In this document: piece after piece, positions 7,876 through 14,535 of the stretch
Numbering within the stretch: position 1 is the stretch's first letter
Layout: every line of letters starts with the position of its first letter
From: Ruminococcus sp.
Lineage (GTDB): Bacteria; Bacillota; Clostridia; Oscillospirales; Ruminococcaceae
DNA length: 31,301 bases
Direction of reading: 5' to 3'
NCBI GenBank assembly: GCA_029063695.1
Contig: JAIDNR010000355.1
Location: forward strand, 1-31,301
Made by a program: the position numbers and the translations under genes
The notes under the pieces: model-generated
Databases searched by the model: none
Seen by the model: only the letters and a program-made list of their open reading frames with translations
Told to the model about the DNA's origin: nothing

Positions 7876-8157
7876 ATGTTCAAGATTAGTATGCAGTTCT
7901 TCGCTCATAAGAAGGGTGTTGGTTCTACAAAGAACGGTCGTGACTCTGAGTCCAAGAGACTTGGTGTTAAACGTGCTGATGGTCAGTTCGTTAAGGCTGG
8001 CAATATCATCGTTCGTCAGAGAGGTACACATATTCACCCGGGCGTTGGCGTCGGCATTGGTTCTGATGATACTATTTTCGCTACAGTAAGTGGAAAGGTT
8101 AAGTTCGAGCGTCTCGGCAGAGACCGTAAGAAGGTTTCTGTTTACGCAGAGCAGTAA
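7876..8157 (+). CDS. rpmA: 50S ribosomal protein L27 with cleavable N-terminal extension
   Basis: A 93-residue L27. It begins MFKISMQFF and then AHKKGVGSTKNGRDSES, the mature L27 N-terminus that reaches the peptidyl transferase centre. The Met-Gln-Phe-Phe segment before Ala-His-Lys-Lys-Gly matches the known Prp cleavage site, between the second Phe and Ala (residues 9 and 10). The extension must be removed for a functional ribosome in bacteria where this has been studied. A strong GGAGGTG (7863-7869) lies just before the start, within the end of prp. Confidence 0.98.
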   Translation: MFKISMQFFAHKKGVGSTKNGRDSESKRLGVKRADGQFVKAGNIIVRQRGTHIHPGVGVGIGSDDTIFATVSGKVKFERLGRDRKKVSVYAEQ

Positions 8158-8174
8158 GCAAGTTTTTGCGTCAT

Positions 8175-8204
8175 AAATCCCGAGCCTTGGCTTGGGATTT
8201 TTCA
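8175..8204 (+). terminator. Rho-independent terminator after rpmA
   Basis: AAATCCCGAGCC (8175-8186) pairs with GGCTTGGGATTT (8189-8200) to form an 11-12 base stem with a very short loop, followed by a T-run. It ends the rplU operon 18 bases after rpmA. Some readthrough into obg is possible because no clear promoter is visible before obg. Confidence 0.85.
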
Positions 8205-8231
8205 TTAAACAAGCCATCAGGGAGGTTACTA

Positions 8232-9509
8232 ATGTTCGTTGATAAGGCTAAAATAAAAATAAAGGCAGGAGACGGCGGCGACGGTGCAGTCTCTTTTCAC
8301 AGAGAAAAATACGTTGCGGCAGGCGGTCCTGACGGCGGTGACGGCGGACGTGGCGGCGATGTTGTTTTTCAAGTTGATGATAATTTCTCAACTCTCATCG
8401 ATTTCAGATACAAACGTAAATATGTTGCGGAACGTGGACAGAATGGCGGTGCAAGAAACTGTACGGGAAAAAGTGCTCCGCCGCTTATTATAAAAGTTCC
8501 TCGTGGTACTCTTATCCGTGATGCGAATACAGGCAGAATTATGGCTGATATGTCAACAGACGAGCCGAAAATTCTCGCAAAAGGCGGACAGGGAGGCAAA
8601 GGCAACTCAAATTTTGCAACTTCAACAAGACAGATTCCGAAATTTGCAAAGCCTGGCTATCAGGGTGAGGAATTTGAAGTTACTCTTGAACTGAAACTGC
8701 TTGCCGATGTTGGTCTTGTCGGATTTCCAAACGTGGGCAAATCAACGCTTATTTCAGTTGTGAGTGCGGCAAAGCCTAAAATCGCAAACTATCACTTTAC
8801 AACGCTCACTCCTGTTCTCGGAGTTGTTCAGGCAGAAGAAGAAAAGTCATTCGTTATGGCTGATATTCCCGGACTTATTGAAGGTGCAGGTGACGGGGTT
8901 GGTCTTGGTCATGAATTTCTCCGCCATGTTGAGCGGTGCAGACTTATTGTCCATGTTGTTGATGTTTCGGGAATTGAAGGACGTGACCCGAAAGAGGATT
9001 TCTGTATAATAAATCAGGAACTTGCAAAGTTCGATAAACAGCTTGCGGAACGTCCTCAGATAGTTGCCGCTAACAAGTCTGATATGGCTACAGAAGAACA
9101 GATTGCAGAGTTCCGCAGTTTTATAGAAGAACAGGGAATACCGTTTTTCTGTATTTCAGCCGCTACGACTCAGGGTACAAAGGAACTTATCAAGAAAATT
9201 ACGGAAGTTCTCGATACACTTCCGCCGATTAAAGAATATGAGCCTGAGCCGATTCCGCAAGCTGAACTTGACGATATGGCAGGTGCGGGAAAGAAATTTG
9301 AAATCACGCTTGAGGACGGTATTTATTATGTAGACGCTCAATGGATTCAGCCTATTATGCGTACTGTTGACCCCGATGATTATTCGTCCCTGCAATATTT
9401 TCAGCGTGTTCTTATCAACAGCGGAATTATTGCCGAACTTGAAAAAATGGGCGTTCAGGAAGGCGATACCGTAGATATTGAGGGATTTGAATTTGACTTT
9501 GTTTACTGA
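8232..9509 (+). CDS. obg: GTPase Obg/CgtA
   Basis: A 425-residue ribosome-assembly GTPase. The ATG at 8232, 7 bases after GGGAGGTT, gives the canonical start MFVDKAKIKIKAGDGGDG; an in-frame ATG at 8166 lies in the terminator region and is rejected. The glycine-rich Obg fold spans about 1-158. The G domain shows GFPNVGKST (164-172), DIPGLIEG, NKSD and the SAATTQG loop. The C-terminal OCT domain ends about residue 425. Obg acts in large-subunit maturation and stress signalling. Its position after rplU-rpmA is conserved in Firmicutes. Confidence 0.97.
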   Translation: MFVDKAKIKIKAGDGGDGAVSFHREKYVAAGGPDGGDGGRGGDVVFQVDDNFSTLIDFRYKRKYVAERGQNGGARNCTGKSAPPLIIKVPRGTLIRDANTGRIMADMSTDEPKILAKGGQGGKGNSNFATSTRQIPKFAKPGYQGEEFEVTLELKLLADVGLVGFPNVGKSTLISVVSAAKPKIANYHFTTLTPVLGVVQAEEEKSFVMADIPGLIEGAGDGVGLGHEFLRHVERCRLIVHVVDVSGIEGRDPKEDFCIINQELAKFDKQLAERPQIVAANKSDMATEEQIAEFRSFIEEQGIPFFCISAATTQGTKELIKKITEVLDTLPPIKEYEPEPIPQAELDDMAGAGKKFEITLEDGIYYVDAQWIQPIMRTVDPDDYSSLQYFQRVLINSGIIAELEKMGVQEGDTVDIEGFEFDFVY

Positions 9510-9510
9510 T

Positions 9511-9924
9511 ATGCAGAAAAATGTATTAACAGAACGTGATGTAAATATGTACAGTCCGTTGAGCCTTGCTTTTCTGGGCGACAGCGTTTATGATACGCTT
9601 GTCAGGGAATATCTTCTCAGAATTGCAAATATGCCGGTATCGAAACTTCATTCCGTAAAAGTTCGTCTTGTATGTGCGGAATTTCAATCACAGGCTTATG
9701 AAAATCTCCTGCAATGTATTACAGAAAAAGAGCTTTCCGTATTGAAAAGGGGACGTAATGCTACAGGAAATACAGTTCCGAAGCATGCCGATGCTGTTCA
9801 GTACAGACGTGCAACAGCAGTGGAATGCCTTTTCGGTTATCTTTATCTTCTCGGACAGGCAGAAAGAATTGACAAACTTTTCGGAATTATTATAAAAAAT
9901 GCTTCTGTTGATTTCGGAGAATAA
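9511..9924 (+). CDS. mrnC: Mini-ribonuclease 3 (23S rRNA maturation)
   Basis: A 137-residue protein with an RNase III catalytic domain but no double-stranded RNA binding domain, as expected for Mini-III. The signature YSPLSLAFLGDSVYDTLVRE carries the catalytic Asp. The later ATAVECLFGYLYLLG carries the catalytic Glu. I start at the ATG at 9511, one base after the obg stop; a TTG at 9478 inside obg would add 11 unlikely residues. The enzyme trims 23S rRNA precursor ends, a process dependent on ribosomal protein L3. Translation is probably coupled to obg because no strong ribosome site is seen. Confidence 0.93.
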   Translation: MQKNVLTERDVNMYSPLSLAFLGDSVYDTLVREYLLRIANMPVSKLHSVKVRLVCAEFQSQAYENLLQCITEKELSVLKRGRNATGNTVPKHADAVQYRRATAVECLFGYLYLLGQAERIDKLFGIIIKNASVDFGE

Positions 9925-9950
9925 AATATAATTATCAAGGAGGTTTTTCT

Positions 9951-10142
9951 ATGGACGAAATTCGTATTGAAGATGCTGTGAAATCGGTTGATAGAGCAGC
10001 TATCGGAGTATGTGCCGGATTCGCTATCGGTTTTCTTCTCGGAGCTTCTGTAGTGGCTGTTATTGACTACTATGATAACAAAAAAGCTCAGCTTAAAAGA
10101 ATTAAACGTGATTCCGACGAAAATTATATCTATTCAGAATAA
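9951..10142 (+). CDS. Small single-pass membrane protein, unknown
   Basis: A 63-residue protein with a strong ribosome site (AAGGAGG, 9937-9943, 7 bases before ATG). An acidic N-terminus (MDEIRIEDAVKSVDR) precedes one glycine-rich membrane segment (about residues 17-40, AIGVCAGFAIGFLLG then ASVVAVIDYY) and a basic cytoplasmic-type tail. The G-x-x-x-G-x-x-x-G spacing suggests helix packing. It lies between mrnC and the yebC-family gene with 26 and 14 base gaps, so is likely co-transcribed. I do not recognise a family and assign no function. Confidence 0.75.
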   Translation: MDEIRIEDAVKSVDRAAIGVCAGFAIGFLLGASVVAVIDYYDNKKAQLKRIKRDSDENYIYSE

Positions 10143-10156
10143 GGAGAGACTAAAAA

Positions 10157-10888
10157 ATGTCAGGTCATTCAAAATGGAATAATATCAAACGTAAAAAAGA
10201 GGCTACTGATGCTGTAAAGGGTAAAATTTTTACTAAAATTGGCAGAGAGATTACTGTTGTTGTACGTGAGGGCGGTCCTGACCCGAATAATAACAGCAAA
10301 CTCCGTGACCTTATTGCAAAGGCTAAGGCAAATAATGTTCCTAACGACAATATTGAACGTGTTATCAAGAAAGCAGCAGGCGGTGAGGATAAGAATAACT
10401 ATGAAACCATGGTTTATGAGGGTTACGGTCCTAACGGTGTTGCTGTAATTGTTGAGTGCCTTACCGATAACAAGAACAGGACAGCAGGTGATGTACGTCA
10501 CTATTTTGACAAGTTCGGAGGAAATCTCGGTACAACAGGCTGTGTATCATTCATGTTCAGTAAAAAAGGCATTGTGATTCTTGAAAATACGGGTCTTGAC
10601 GATGACGCTGTTATGGAAGATGTATTTGAATGCGGCGGTGATGATTTTGACATCACAGAAGAAACCGTTGAAATCGAATGTGTTCCCGAAAATCTTCATG
10701 CAGTCCGTGAGGGACTTACTGAAAAGGGTTATAATGTAATATCGGCTGAATCTGAGATGATTCCCGCAAACTACACAGCTCTCACCGATGAAGAACATAT
10801 CAAGAAAATGAATCTCCTGCTTGAACATCTTGAAGATAACGACGATGTTCAGAATGTGTATCATAACTGGGAGATGCTCGAAGAATAA
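10157..10888 (+). CDS. YebC/PmpR (TACO1) family regulator
   Basis: A 243-residue protein starting MSGHSKWNNIKRKK, the canonical YebC family N-terminus, with the expected VYEGYGPNGVAVIVECLTDN central segment and a typical length. AAGGAGA precedes the ATG. Family members are described both as DNA-binding transcription regulators and as ribosome-associated factors that help translate difficult (for example proline-rich) sequences; which applies here cannot be read from sequence. Its place behind obg and mrnC suits a translation role. A terminator follows immediately. Confidence 0.93.
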   Translation: MSGHSKWNNIKRKKEATDAVKGKIFTKIGREITVVVREGGPDPNNNSKLRDLIAKAKANNVPNDNIERVIKKAAGGEDKNNYETMVYEGYGPNGVAVIVECLTDNKNRTAGDVRHYFDKFGGNLGTTGCVSFMFSKKGIVILENTGLDDDAVMEDVFECGGDDFDITEETVEIECVPENLHAVREGLTEKGYNVISAESEMIPANYTALTDEEHIKKMNLLLEHLEDNDDVQNVYHNWEMLEE

Positions 10889-10892
10889 CAAT

Positions 10893-10920
10893 AATCCCTT
10901 GTTTTTACAAGGGATTTTCT
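10893..10920 (+). terminator. Rho-independent terminator after yebC
   Basis: AATCCCTTGT (10893-10902) pairs with ACAAGGGATT (10907-10916) around a TTTT loop, a perfect 10-bp stem followed by TTCTT. It closes the obg-mrnC-yebC transcript and insulates the following dockerin gene. Confidence 0.9.
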
Positions 10921-10935
10921 TATGTTGAAATGGTA

Positions 10936-11008
10936 TCAACCGTACTAAAATAATCAAAAATGAGGTTAAGGCAGACAAAATATATTATTTAATCAACAAA
11001 ATTGATTT
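10936..11008 (+). repeat. Left arm of a 73-bp inverted repeat
   Basis: This 73-base stretch is the reverse complement of 12430-12502 at 67 of 73 positions without gaps. All six differences are transitions. Read on the minus strand it contains the equivalent of the last five codons and stop (Ile-Asn-Phe-Val-Asp-stop) of the dockerin gene whose end lies in the other arm. It lies upstream of that gene's promoter. Confidence 0.9.
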
Positions 11009-11031
11009 ATGTGAAATTATATAAATTTCAG

Positions 11032-11060
11032 TTGCATTTTATAAATTAATATGTTATAAT
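11032..11060 (+). promoter_or_regulatory. Promoter of the SGNH-dockerin gene
   Basis: TTGCAT at 11032-11037 and a consensus TATAAT at 11055-11060 are 17 bases apart. A second TATAAT at 11069-11074 lacks a good upstream box. This promoter lies inside the segment bounded by the inverted repeat, about 50 bases before the ATG. Confidence 0.85.
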
Positions 11061-11111
11061 AAAACAAGTATAATATGGTTACGAAAAAAACAAATAAGGA
11101 GTTTCATAATT

Positions 11112-12449
11112 ATGAAGAAATCAATCAGAAAATGTATAGCCTCTGTAATGGCAGTACTTATTACAACATCATCAGGATTGTTGTCAGATAATTTCAGCAA
11201 AATCGCATTTGCAGAAATCACATCGAATCCCGTAATCAGTCAGAATTGTCCTGCGTATTCTCAGACCGGTATGTCATCTTACGCAAACGATGAACATTAC
11301 TTTTCGTTTTGGAACAGTTCAGGTGCAGACTATCTCGCCTATGACCTTTCAGAAGTACCCGAAGACCAAAGGAAGAAAGTAATTGTAGTCTGGTACAATG
11401 CTACAGGACAGTTTGATTATACAGTTGCCAACGGAGGGTCAAACGGTCTTCCGTCTGATTATACAATCGAAGTTAATTCTGCTGACGGCTGTGTTTATCC
11501 GGAAGAAGGCTGGGAAGTTATTGAAGCAGTTACAGGAAATACGCTTCATTCACGTCAGCATATTGTTGATATGAACGGATATAACTGGATAAGAATGAAT
11601 ATCACTGGAAATGACGGAAAAATCGGAGGAAATACTTCCATAAATATGGATATTCACAATGTATCCAATGGCATTTCGGACAGCTGGATTTTCTATGGAG
11701 ATTCTATTACTGCGTGCGGTATGATGAACTGTTACGGCACTGGTTTTGCGGAGTTTGTAAATCAGCTTGACAGCAGATATTTTCCGATTCAGGAAAACGG
11801 CGGTATCGGGGGAATCACCAGCACGCACGGTGCGGAAAATATCGACCGCTGGCTTGAAGCGTTTCCAGGAAAGTACGTAAGTGTAGCTTATGGAACAAAT
11901 GATGCATGGGGAAATCCTTCCAATACCGAAAAATATTATAAAAATACCGCCTATATGGTAGAAAAAATAATTGAGGCTGGAAAAGTACCGATTATTCCTA
12001 AAATTCCATATGCTACTGAAAAGGCAGTAGGAGACAACGTACCGGCATATAATGTAATGATTGAAAAAATTTATGAAAATTATCCTGAAGTTATAAAAGG
12101 TCCTGATTTTGAAACGCTTTTCCGTGAAAATCCTGATTTGCTCAGTTCGGACGGAGTTCACCCGAATGATAATGGTTATGCGACTATGCGTGAACTGTGG
12201 GCTTCAACAATGTATGAAACAGTCTATTTGGCAGACAGCGAAATCAAATCTGTTGTCGGAGACGTAAATTCAGATGATGAGTTTACTGTTGCAGACCTTG
12301 TGATGATGCAGAAATGGCTTCTTGGAAGCGGTACTCTCACTGACTGGAAAGCTGGTGATTTGAATAAAGATAGTGTTATTGATGTTTTTGATATGTGTAT
12401 GATGAGAAAGTTGTTTGCCCAGTATATGCAAATCAATTCTGTTGATTAA
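11112..12449 (+). CDS. Secreted SGNH/GDSL esterase with dockerin
   Basis: A 445-residue secreted protein preceded by AAGGAG (11096-11101). A signal peptide covers about residues 1-35. An N-terminal beta-rich region (about 40-185) leads to an SGNH hydrolase domain: FYGDSITACG with nucleophile Ser198, YGTNDAW (block III) and DGVHPNDNGY with Asp347 and His350. Two dockerin repeats start at residue 383 (GDVNSDDEFTVAD and GDLNKDSVIDVFD), so the enzyme is expected to dock on a cellulosome scaffold. By family it could be a carbohydrate esterase that removes acetyl groups from plant polysaccharides; substrate is inferred. Its own promoter lies inside a flanking 73-bp inverted repeat, and its last codons (Ile-Asn-Ser-Val-Asp-stop) fall within the right arm. 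Confidence 0.92.
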   Translation: MKKSIRKCIASVMAVLITTSSGLLSDNFSKIAFAEITSNPVISQNCPAYSQTGMSSYANDEHYFSFWNSSGADYLAYDLSEVPEDQRKKVIVVWYNATGQFDYTVANGGSNGLPSDYTIEVNSADGCVYPEEGWEVIEAVTGNTLHSRQHIVDMNGYNWIRMNITGNDGKIGGNTSINMDIHNVSNGISDSWIFYGDSITACGMMNCYGTGFAEFVNQLDSRYFPIQENGGIGGITSTHGAENIDRWLEAFPGKYVSVAYGTNDAWGNPSNTEKYYKNTAYMVEKIIEAGKVPIIPKIPYATEKAVGDNVPAYNVMIEKIYENYPEVIKGPDFETLFRENPDLLSSDGVHPNDNGYATMRELWASTMYETVYLADSEIKSVVGDVNSDDEFTVADLVMMQKWLLGSGTLTDWKAGDLNKDSVIDVFDMCMMRKLFAQYMQINSVD

Positions 12450-12502
12450 ATAATGTGTTTTGTCTGCTTTAACCTCGTTTTTGATTATTTTAGTACGGTC
12501 GA
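12430..12502 (-). repeat. Right arm of the 73-bp inverted repeat
   Basis: The reverse complement of 10936-11008 with six transitions. It begins inside the last codons of the dockerin gene and runs 53 bases past the stop. Its outer part also forms a local hairpin with the sequence immediately beyond it: TTTTTGATTATTTT (12478-12491) pairs with AAAATCATCAAAAA (12509-12522), 13 of 14 positions. Confidence 0.9.
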
Positions 12503-12556
12503 AGTGACAAAATCATCAAAAATAATCATGCAAAATTATTGAAAGAAGTTTTTATT

Positions 12557-13057
12557 ATGGCTGTTGAGATTACAAAAGTAAAATATCTTCCCGAACTCAG
12601 ACGGATTGCTGAACTTGCAGATGAGATATGGCATGAATGCTTTGTTGGAATTATCAGTGAAGGACAGATTGATTATATGGTAGAGAAATTTCAGTCACTA
12701 AATGCAATGACTGAGCAGATTGAAAACCAGAACTACAGTTATTTTGCAGTCCGTGACGATGACGGATTATGCGGATATATCGGCGTTAAACCCGAATCAG
12801 ACGACAGATTTTTTCTGAGTAAGCTTTATCTTCATAAAAGCAGACGGGGCAGGGGAATTGCATCGCTCATGCTTTCAAAAGTGTTCGATGAAGCACGTAA
12901 ATCAGGCAAAAAGCGTGTGTATCTTACAGTAAACAAGCACAATGACCATGCTGTAGAAGTATACAAAAAAACAGGTTTTGAAGTTACAGATACTGCTGTT
13001 ACGGATATAGGAAATAATTATGTAATGGACGATTTCATTATGGAATACAAGCTGTAA
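12557..13057 (+). CDS. GNAT family N-acetyltransferase
   Basis: A 166-residue acetyltransferase. I start at the ATG at 12557, with AAAGAAG about 8 bases upstream; an in-frame TTG at 12539 would lie within the same purine-rich stretch. The acetyl-CoA binding signature is RRGRGIASLMLSKVF (motif A), and NKHNDHAVEVYKKTGFEV is the typical motif B with a Tyr donor position. It transfers an acetyl group from acetyl-CoA to an amine; the substrate is unknown. The extra N-terminal helix (LRRIAELADEIWHECF) is seen in several Firmicute members. It follows directly after the inverted-repeat cassette and precedes mntP by 36 bases. Confidence 0.9.
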   Translation: MAVEITKVKYLPELRRIAELADEIWHECFVGIISEGQIDYMVEKFQSLNAMTEQIENQNYSYFAVRDDDGLCGYIGVKPESDDRFFLSKLYLHKSRRGRGIASLMLSKVFDEARKSGKKRVYLTVNKHNDHAVEVYKKTGFEVTDTAVTDIGNNYVMDDFIMEYKL

Positions 13058-13093
13058 TTTTTGCATAGAATAGCTTAAAAGGAGCTATGAACT

Positions 13094-13663
13094 ATGGGTA
13101 TTACTGAATTGATTCTGCTTGCACTGGGTCTTGCTATGGACGCTTTTTCCGTTTCTGTATGCAAAGGTCTTAGCATGAAAAAAATTGACTTCAAGGGTAC
13201 ATTTGTTACAGCACTCTTGTTCGGTATATTTCAGGCAGGTATGCCGTTGATAGGCTATTTTCTGGGAAGTCGGTTTGAAAATTTCATAAGTACATACAGT
13301 TATTGGATTGCATTTATTCTTCTGGGATTTATCGGCGGAAAAATGATTCTTGAAGTACTGAAAGGCGATGAAGAGGACGATAAAATCACTGAATATAGGC
13401 TTGATGTAAAAGAACTCATTGTTCTTGCTGTAGCTACGAGTATTGATGCACTTGCTGTAGGAATAATTTTTACGGCACAGAAAACCGATTTACTGTTTTC
13501 AGTCGGAATTATAGGAATAATTACTTTTATAGTGTGCCTTATCGGTGTAGCTGTCGGAAATCGTTTCGGAAGTAAATACGAGAAAAAGGCTGAATTTGCA
13601 GGCGGTATCGTCCTTGTACTTATCGGAATAAAACTTCTGCTTGACGGTTTAGGAGTGCTTTAA
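13094..13663 (+). CDS. mntP: Manganese efflux pump MntP
   Basis: A 189-residue integral membrane protein of the MntP (YebN) family, with six hydrophobic segments forming two related halves. The conserved acidic membrane residues are visible: Asp16 in LGLAMDAFSVSVCKG and Asp118 in ATSIDALAVGI. It exports Mn(II) across the cytoplasmic membrane. AAAAGGAG (13077-13084) precedes the ATG by 9 bases. Only 36 bases separate it from the upstream gene, so there is no room for the manganese riboswitch found ahead of mntP in other bacteria. Its 3' end overlaps the convergent metallophosphoesterase gene by 15 bases. Confidence 0.95.
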   Translation: MGITELILLALGLAMDAFSVSVCKGLSMKKIDFKGTFVTALLFGIFQAGMPLIGYFLGSRFENFISTYSYWIAFILLGFIGGKMILEVLKGDEEDDKITEYRLDVKELIVLAVATSIDALAVGIIFTAQKTDLLFSVGIIGIITFIVCLIGVAVGNRFGSKYEKKAEFAGGIVLVLIGIKLLLDGLGVL

Positions 13664-14467
13664 GTCAACGCATACAATATCGGGAAAATTGAACAGTCTG
13701 AGTGGAATAACACTGTTGCCCAGTCCTCTGCTTATTATCATTGAAGTATTGGCGGATTTGTGTAATCCGTCCGTATATTCTGGGAAAAATCCTTGGTCAG
13801 GTGCGACAAGTCCGCCAATAAACGGAAGAATAAACTGTCCGCCATGTGCATGACCTGTAAGCACTAAGTCAACACTTCCCCATGAACTGTATGAATTTAT
13901 ATACTGCGGTTCATGAGCTAAAAGAATATTAAGTGAATTTTTATCATCAGGAAGAATATTTCTGAAATCACTCATAAGTGTATTGTCATCAAGTCCAGTA
14001 AGATTAAATGATTTGCCGTTATATTCAATTTCTGTGGTTTCGTCGCTGAGTATCTTTACTCCTGCGGATTCAAGTCCGTTCATAAGCTTTTCACGTTCGG
14101 AAATTTCAAGCCAGTATTCGTGATTTCCCGTAATATAATATGACGGTGCAGTTTCCGCTGATTTTTTGACAAATTCAAGTGCAGTTTCAATATTGGTATG
14201 ATTGGAGTCGGCAATATCACCTGTTATTGCTATAATATCCGGATTGAGTTCAGTGATTTTATCAATAAGCCTGCCGCCGAAATCCTTATTGTGCAGGTCT
14301 GAAATCTGTACTATCCTGAATCCGTCGAGTTCTTTGGCGATTTTCGCACTTGAATATGTGTACTTTGATACAGTAAGCATATTATTTTGCCAGAAACAGA
14401 AAATAAACAGTATTACTAAAATTACAGCAAAAATTATAATTTTTTTCTTTTTAGATAATTTTTTCAT
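13649..14467 (-). CDS. Membrane-anchored metallophosphoesterase (YkuE/YaeI type)
   Basis: A 272-residue protein with a basic N-terminus and one membrane segment (about residues 9-27), then a calcineurin-like phosphoesterase domain. Metal ligands are visible: SDLHN (Asp57, His59), TGDIAD (Asp84), GNHEYW (Asn115, His116) and the late GHAHGGQ. I start at the ATG at 14467, preceded by GGAG 7-8 bases away; the in-frame extension upstream covers the htrA terminator. Relatives act on phospholipid precursors such as UDP-diacylglucosamine or have unknown substrates; the anchor suggests a lipid or envelope substrate. Its last 15 bases overlap the 3' end of mntP on the other strand, and no terminator lies between the two. 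Confidence 0.92.
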   Translation of the reverse strand: MKKLSKKKKIIIFAVILVILFIFCFWQNNMLTVSKYTYSSAKIAKELDGFRIVQISDLHNKDFGGRLIDKITELNPDIIAITGDIADSNHTNIETALEFVKKSAETAPSYYITGNHEYWLEISEREKLMNGLESAGVKILSDETTEIEYNGKSFNLTGLDDNTLMSDFRNILPDDKNSLNILLAHEPQYINSYSSWGSVDLVLTGHAHGGQFILPFIGGLVAPDQGFFPEYTDGLHKSANTSMIISRGLGNSVIPLRLFNFPDIVCVDLKHS

Positions 14468-14495
14468 TTCATCATCTCCAATAAATATTATATCA

Positions 14496-14535
14496 CAAAA
14501 AAATCCCCCTGCATAGTGCAAGGGGAAAATTTTTA
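14496..14535 (-). terminator. Terminator after htrA (possibly bidirectional)
   Basis: On the minus strand CCCCT-TGCA pairs with TGCA-GGGG around CTA (14506-14525), followed by a run of seven T (14497-14503). A-rich sequence on the other side gives a T-run on the opposite strand too, so it may work both ways. It lies between the htrA stop and the metallophosphoesterase start. Confidence 0.85.

Noticed and set aside
8166..8231. Longer Obg start at an upstream in-frame ATG.
   Set aside because: The extension would be translated through the rpmA terminator, and the canonical MFVDKAKI start has its own GGGAGG.
11550..12161. A 203-codon open frame on the minus strand opposite the SGNH-dockerin gene.
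   Set aside because: It has no ribosome site or recognisable motif and lies fully opposite a gene with clear catalytic and dockerin motifs.
10936..12502. Insertion sequence as the explanation for the 73-bp inverted repeat.
   Set aside because: The enclosed gene is an esterase with a dockerin, not a transposase, and no flanking target duplication is seen, so I do not call it an IS element.
13058..13093. Possible manganese riboswitch before mntP.
   Set aside because: The gap is only 36 bases, too short for that RNA, and holds just a ribosome site.
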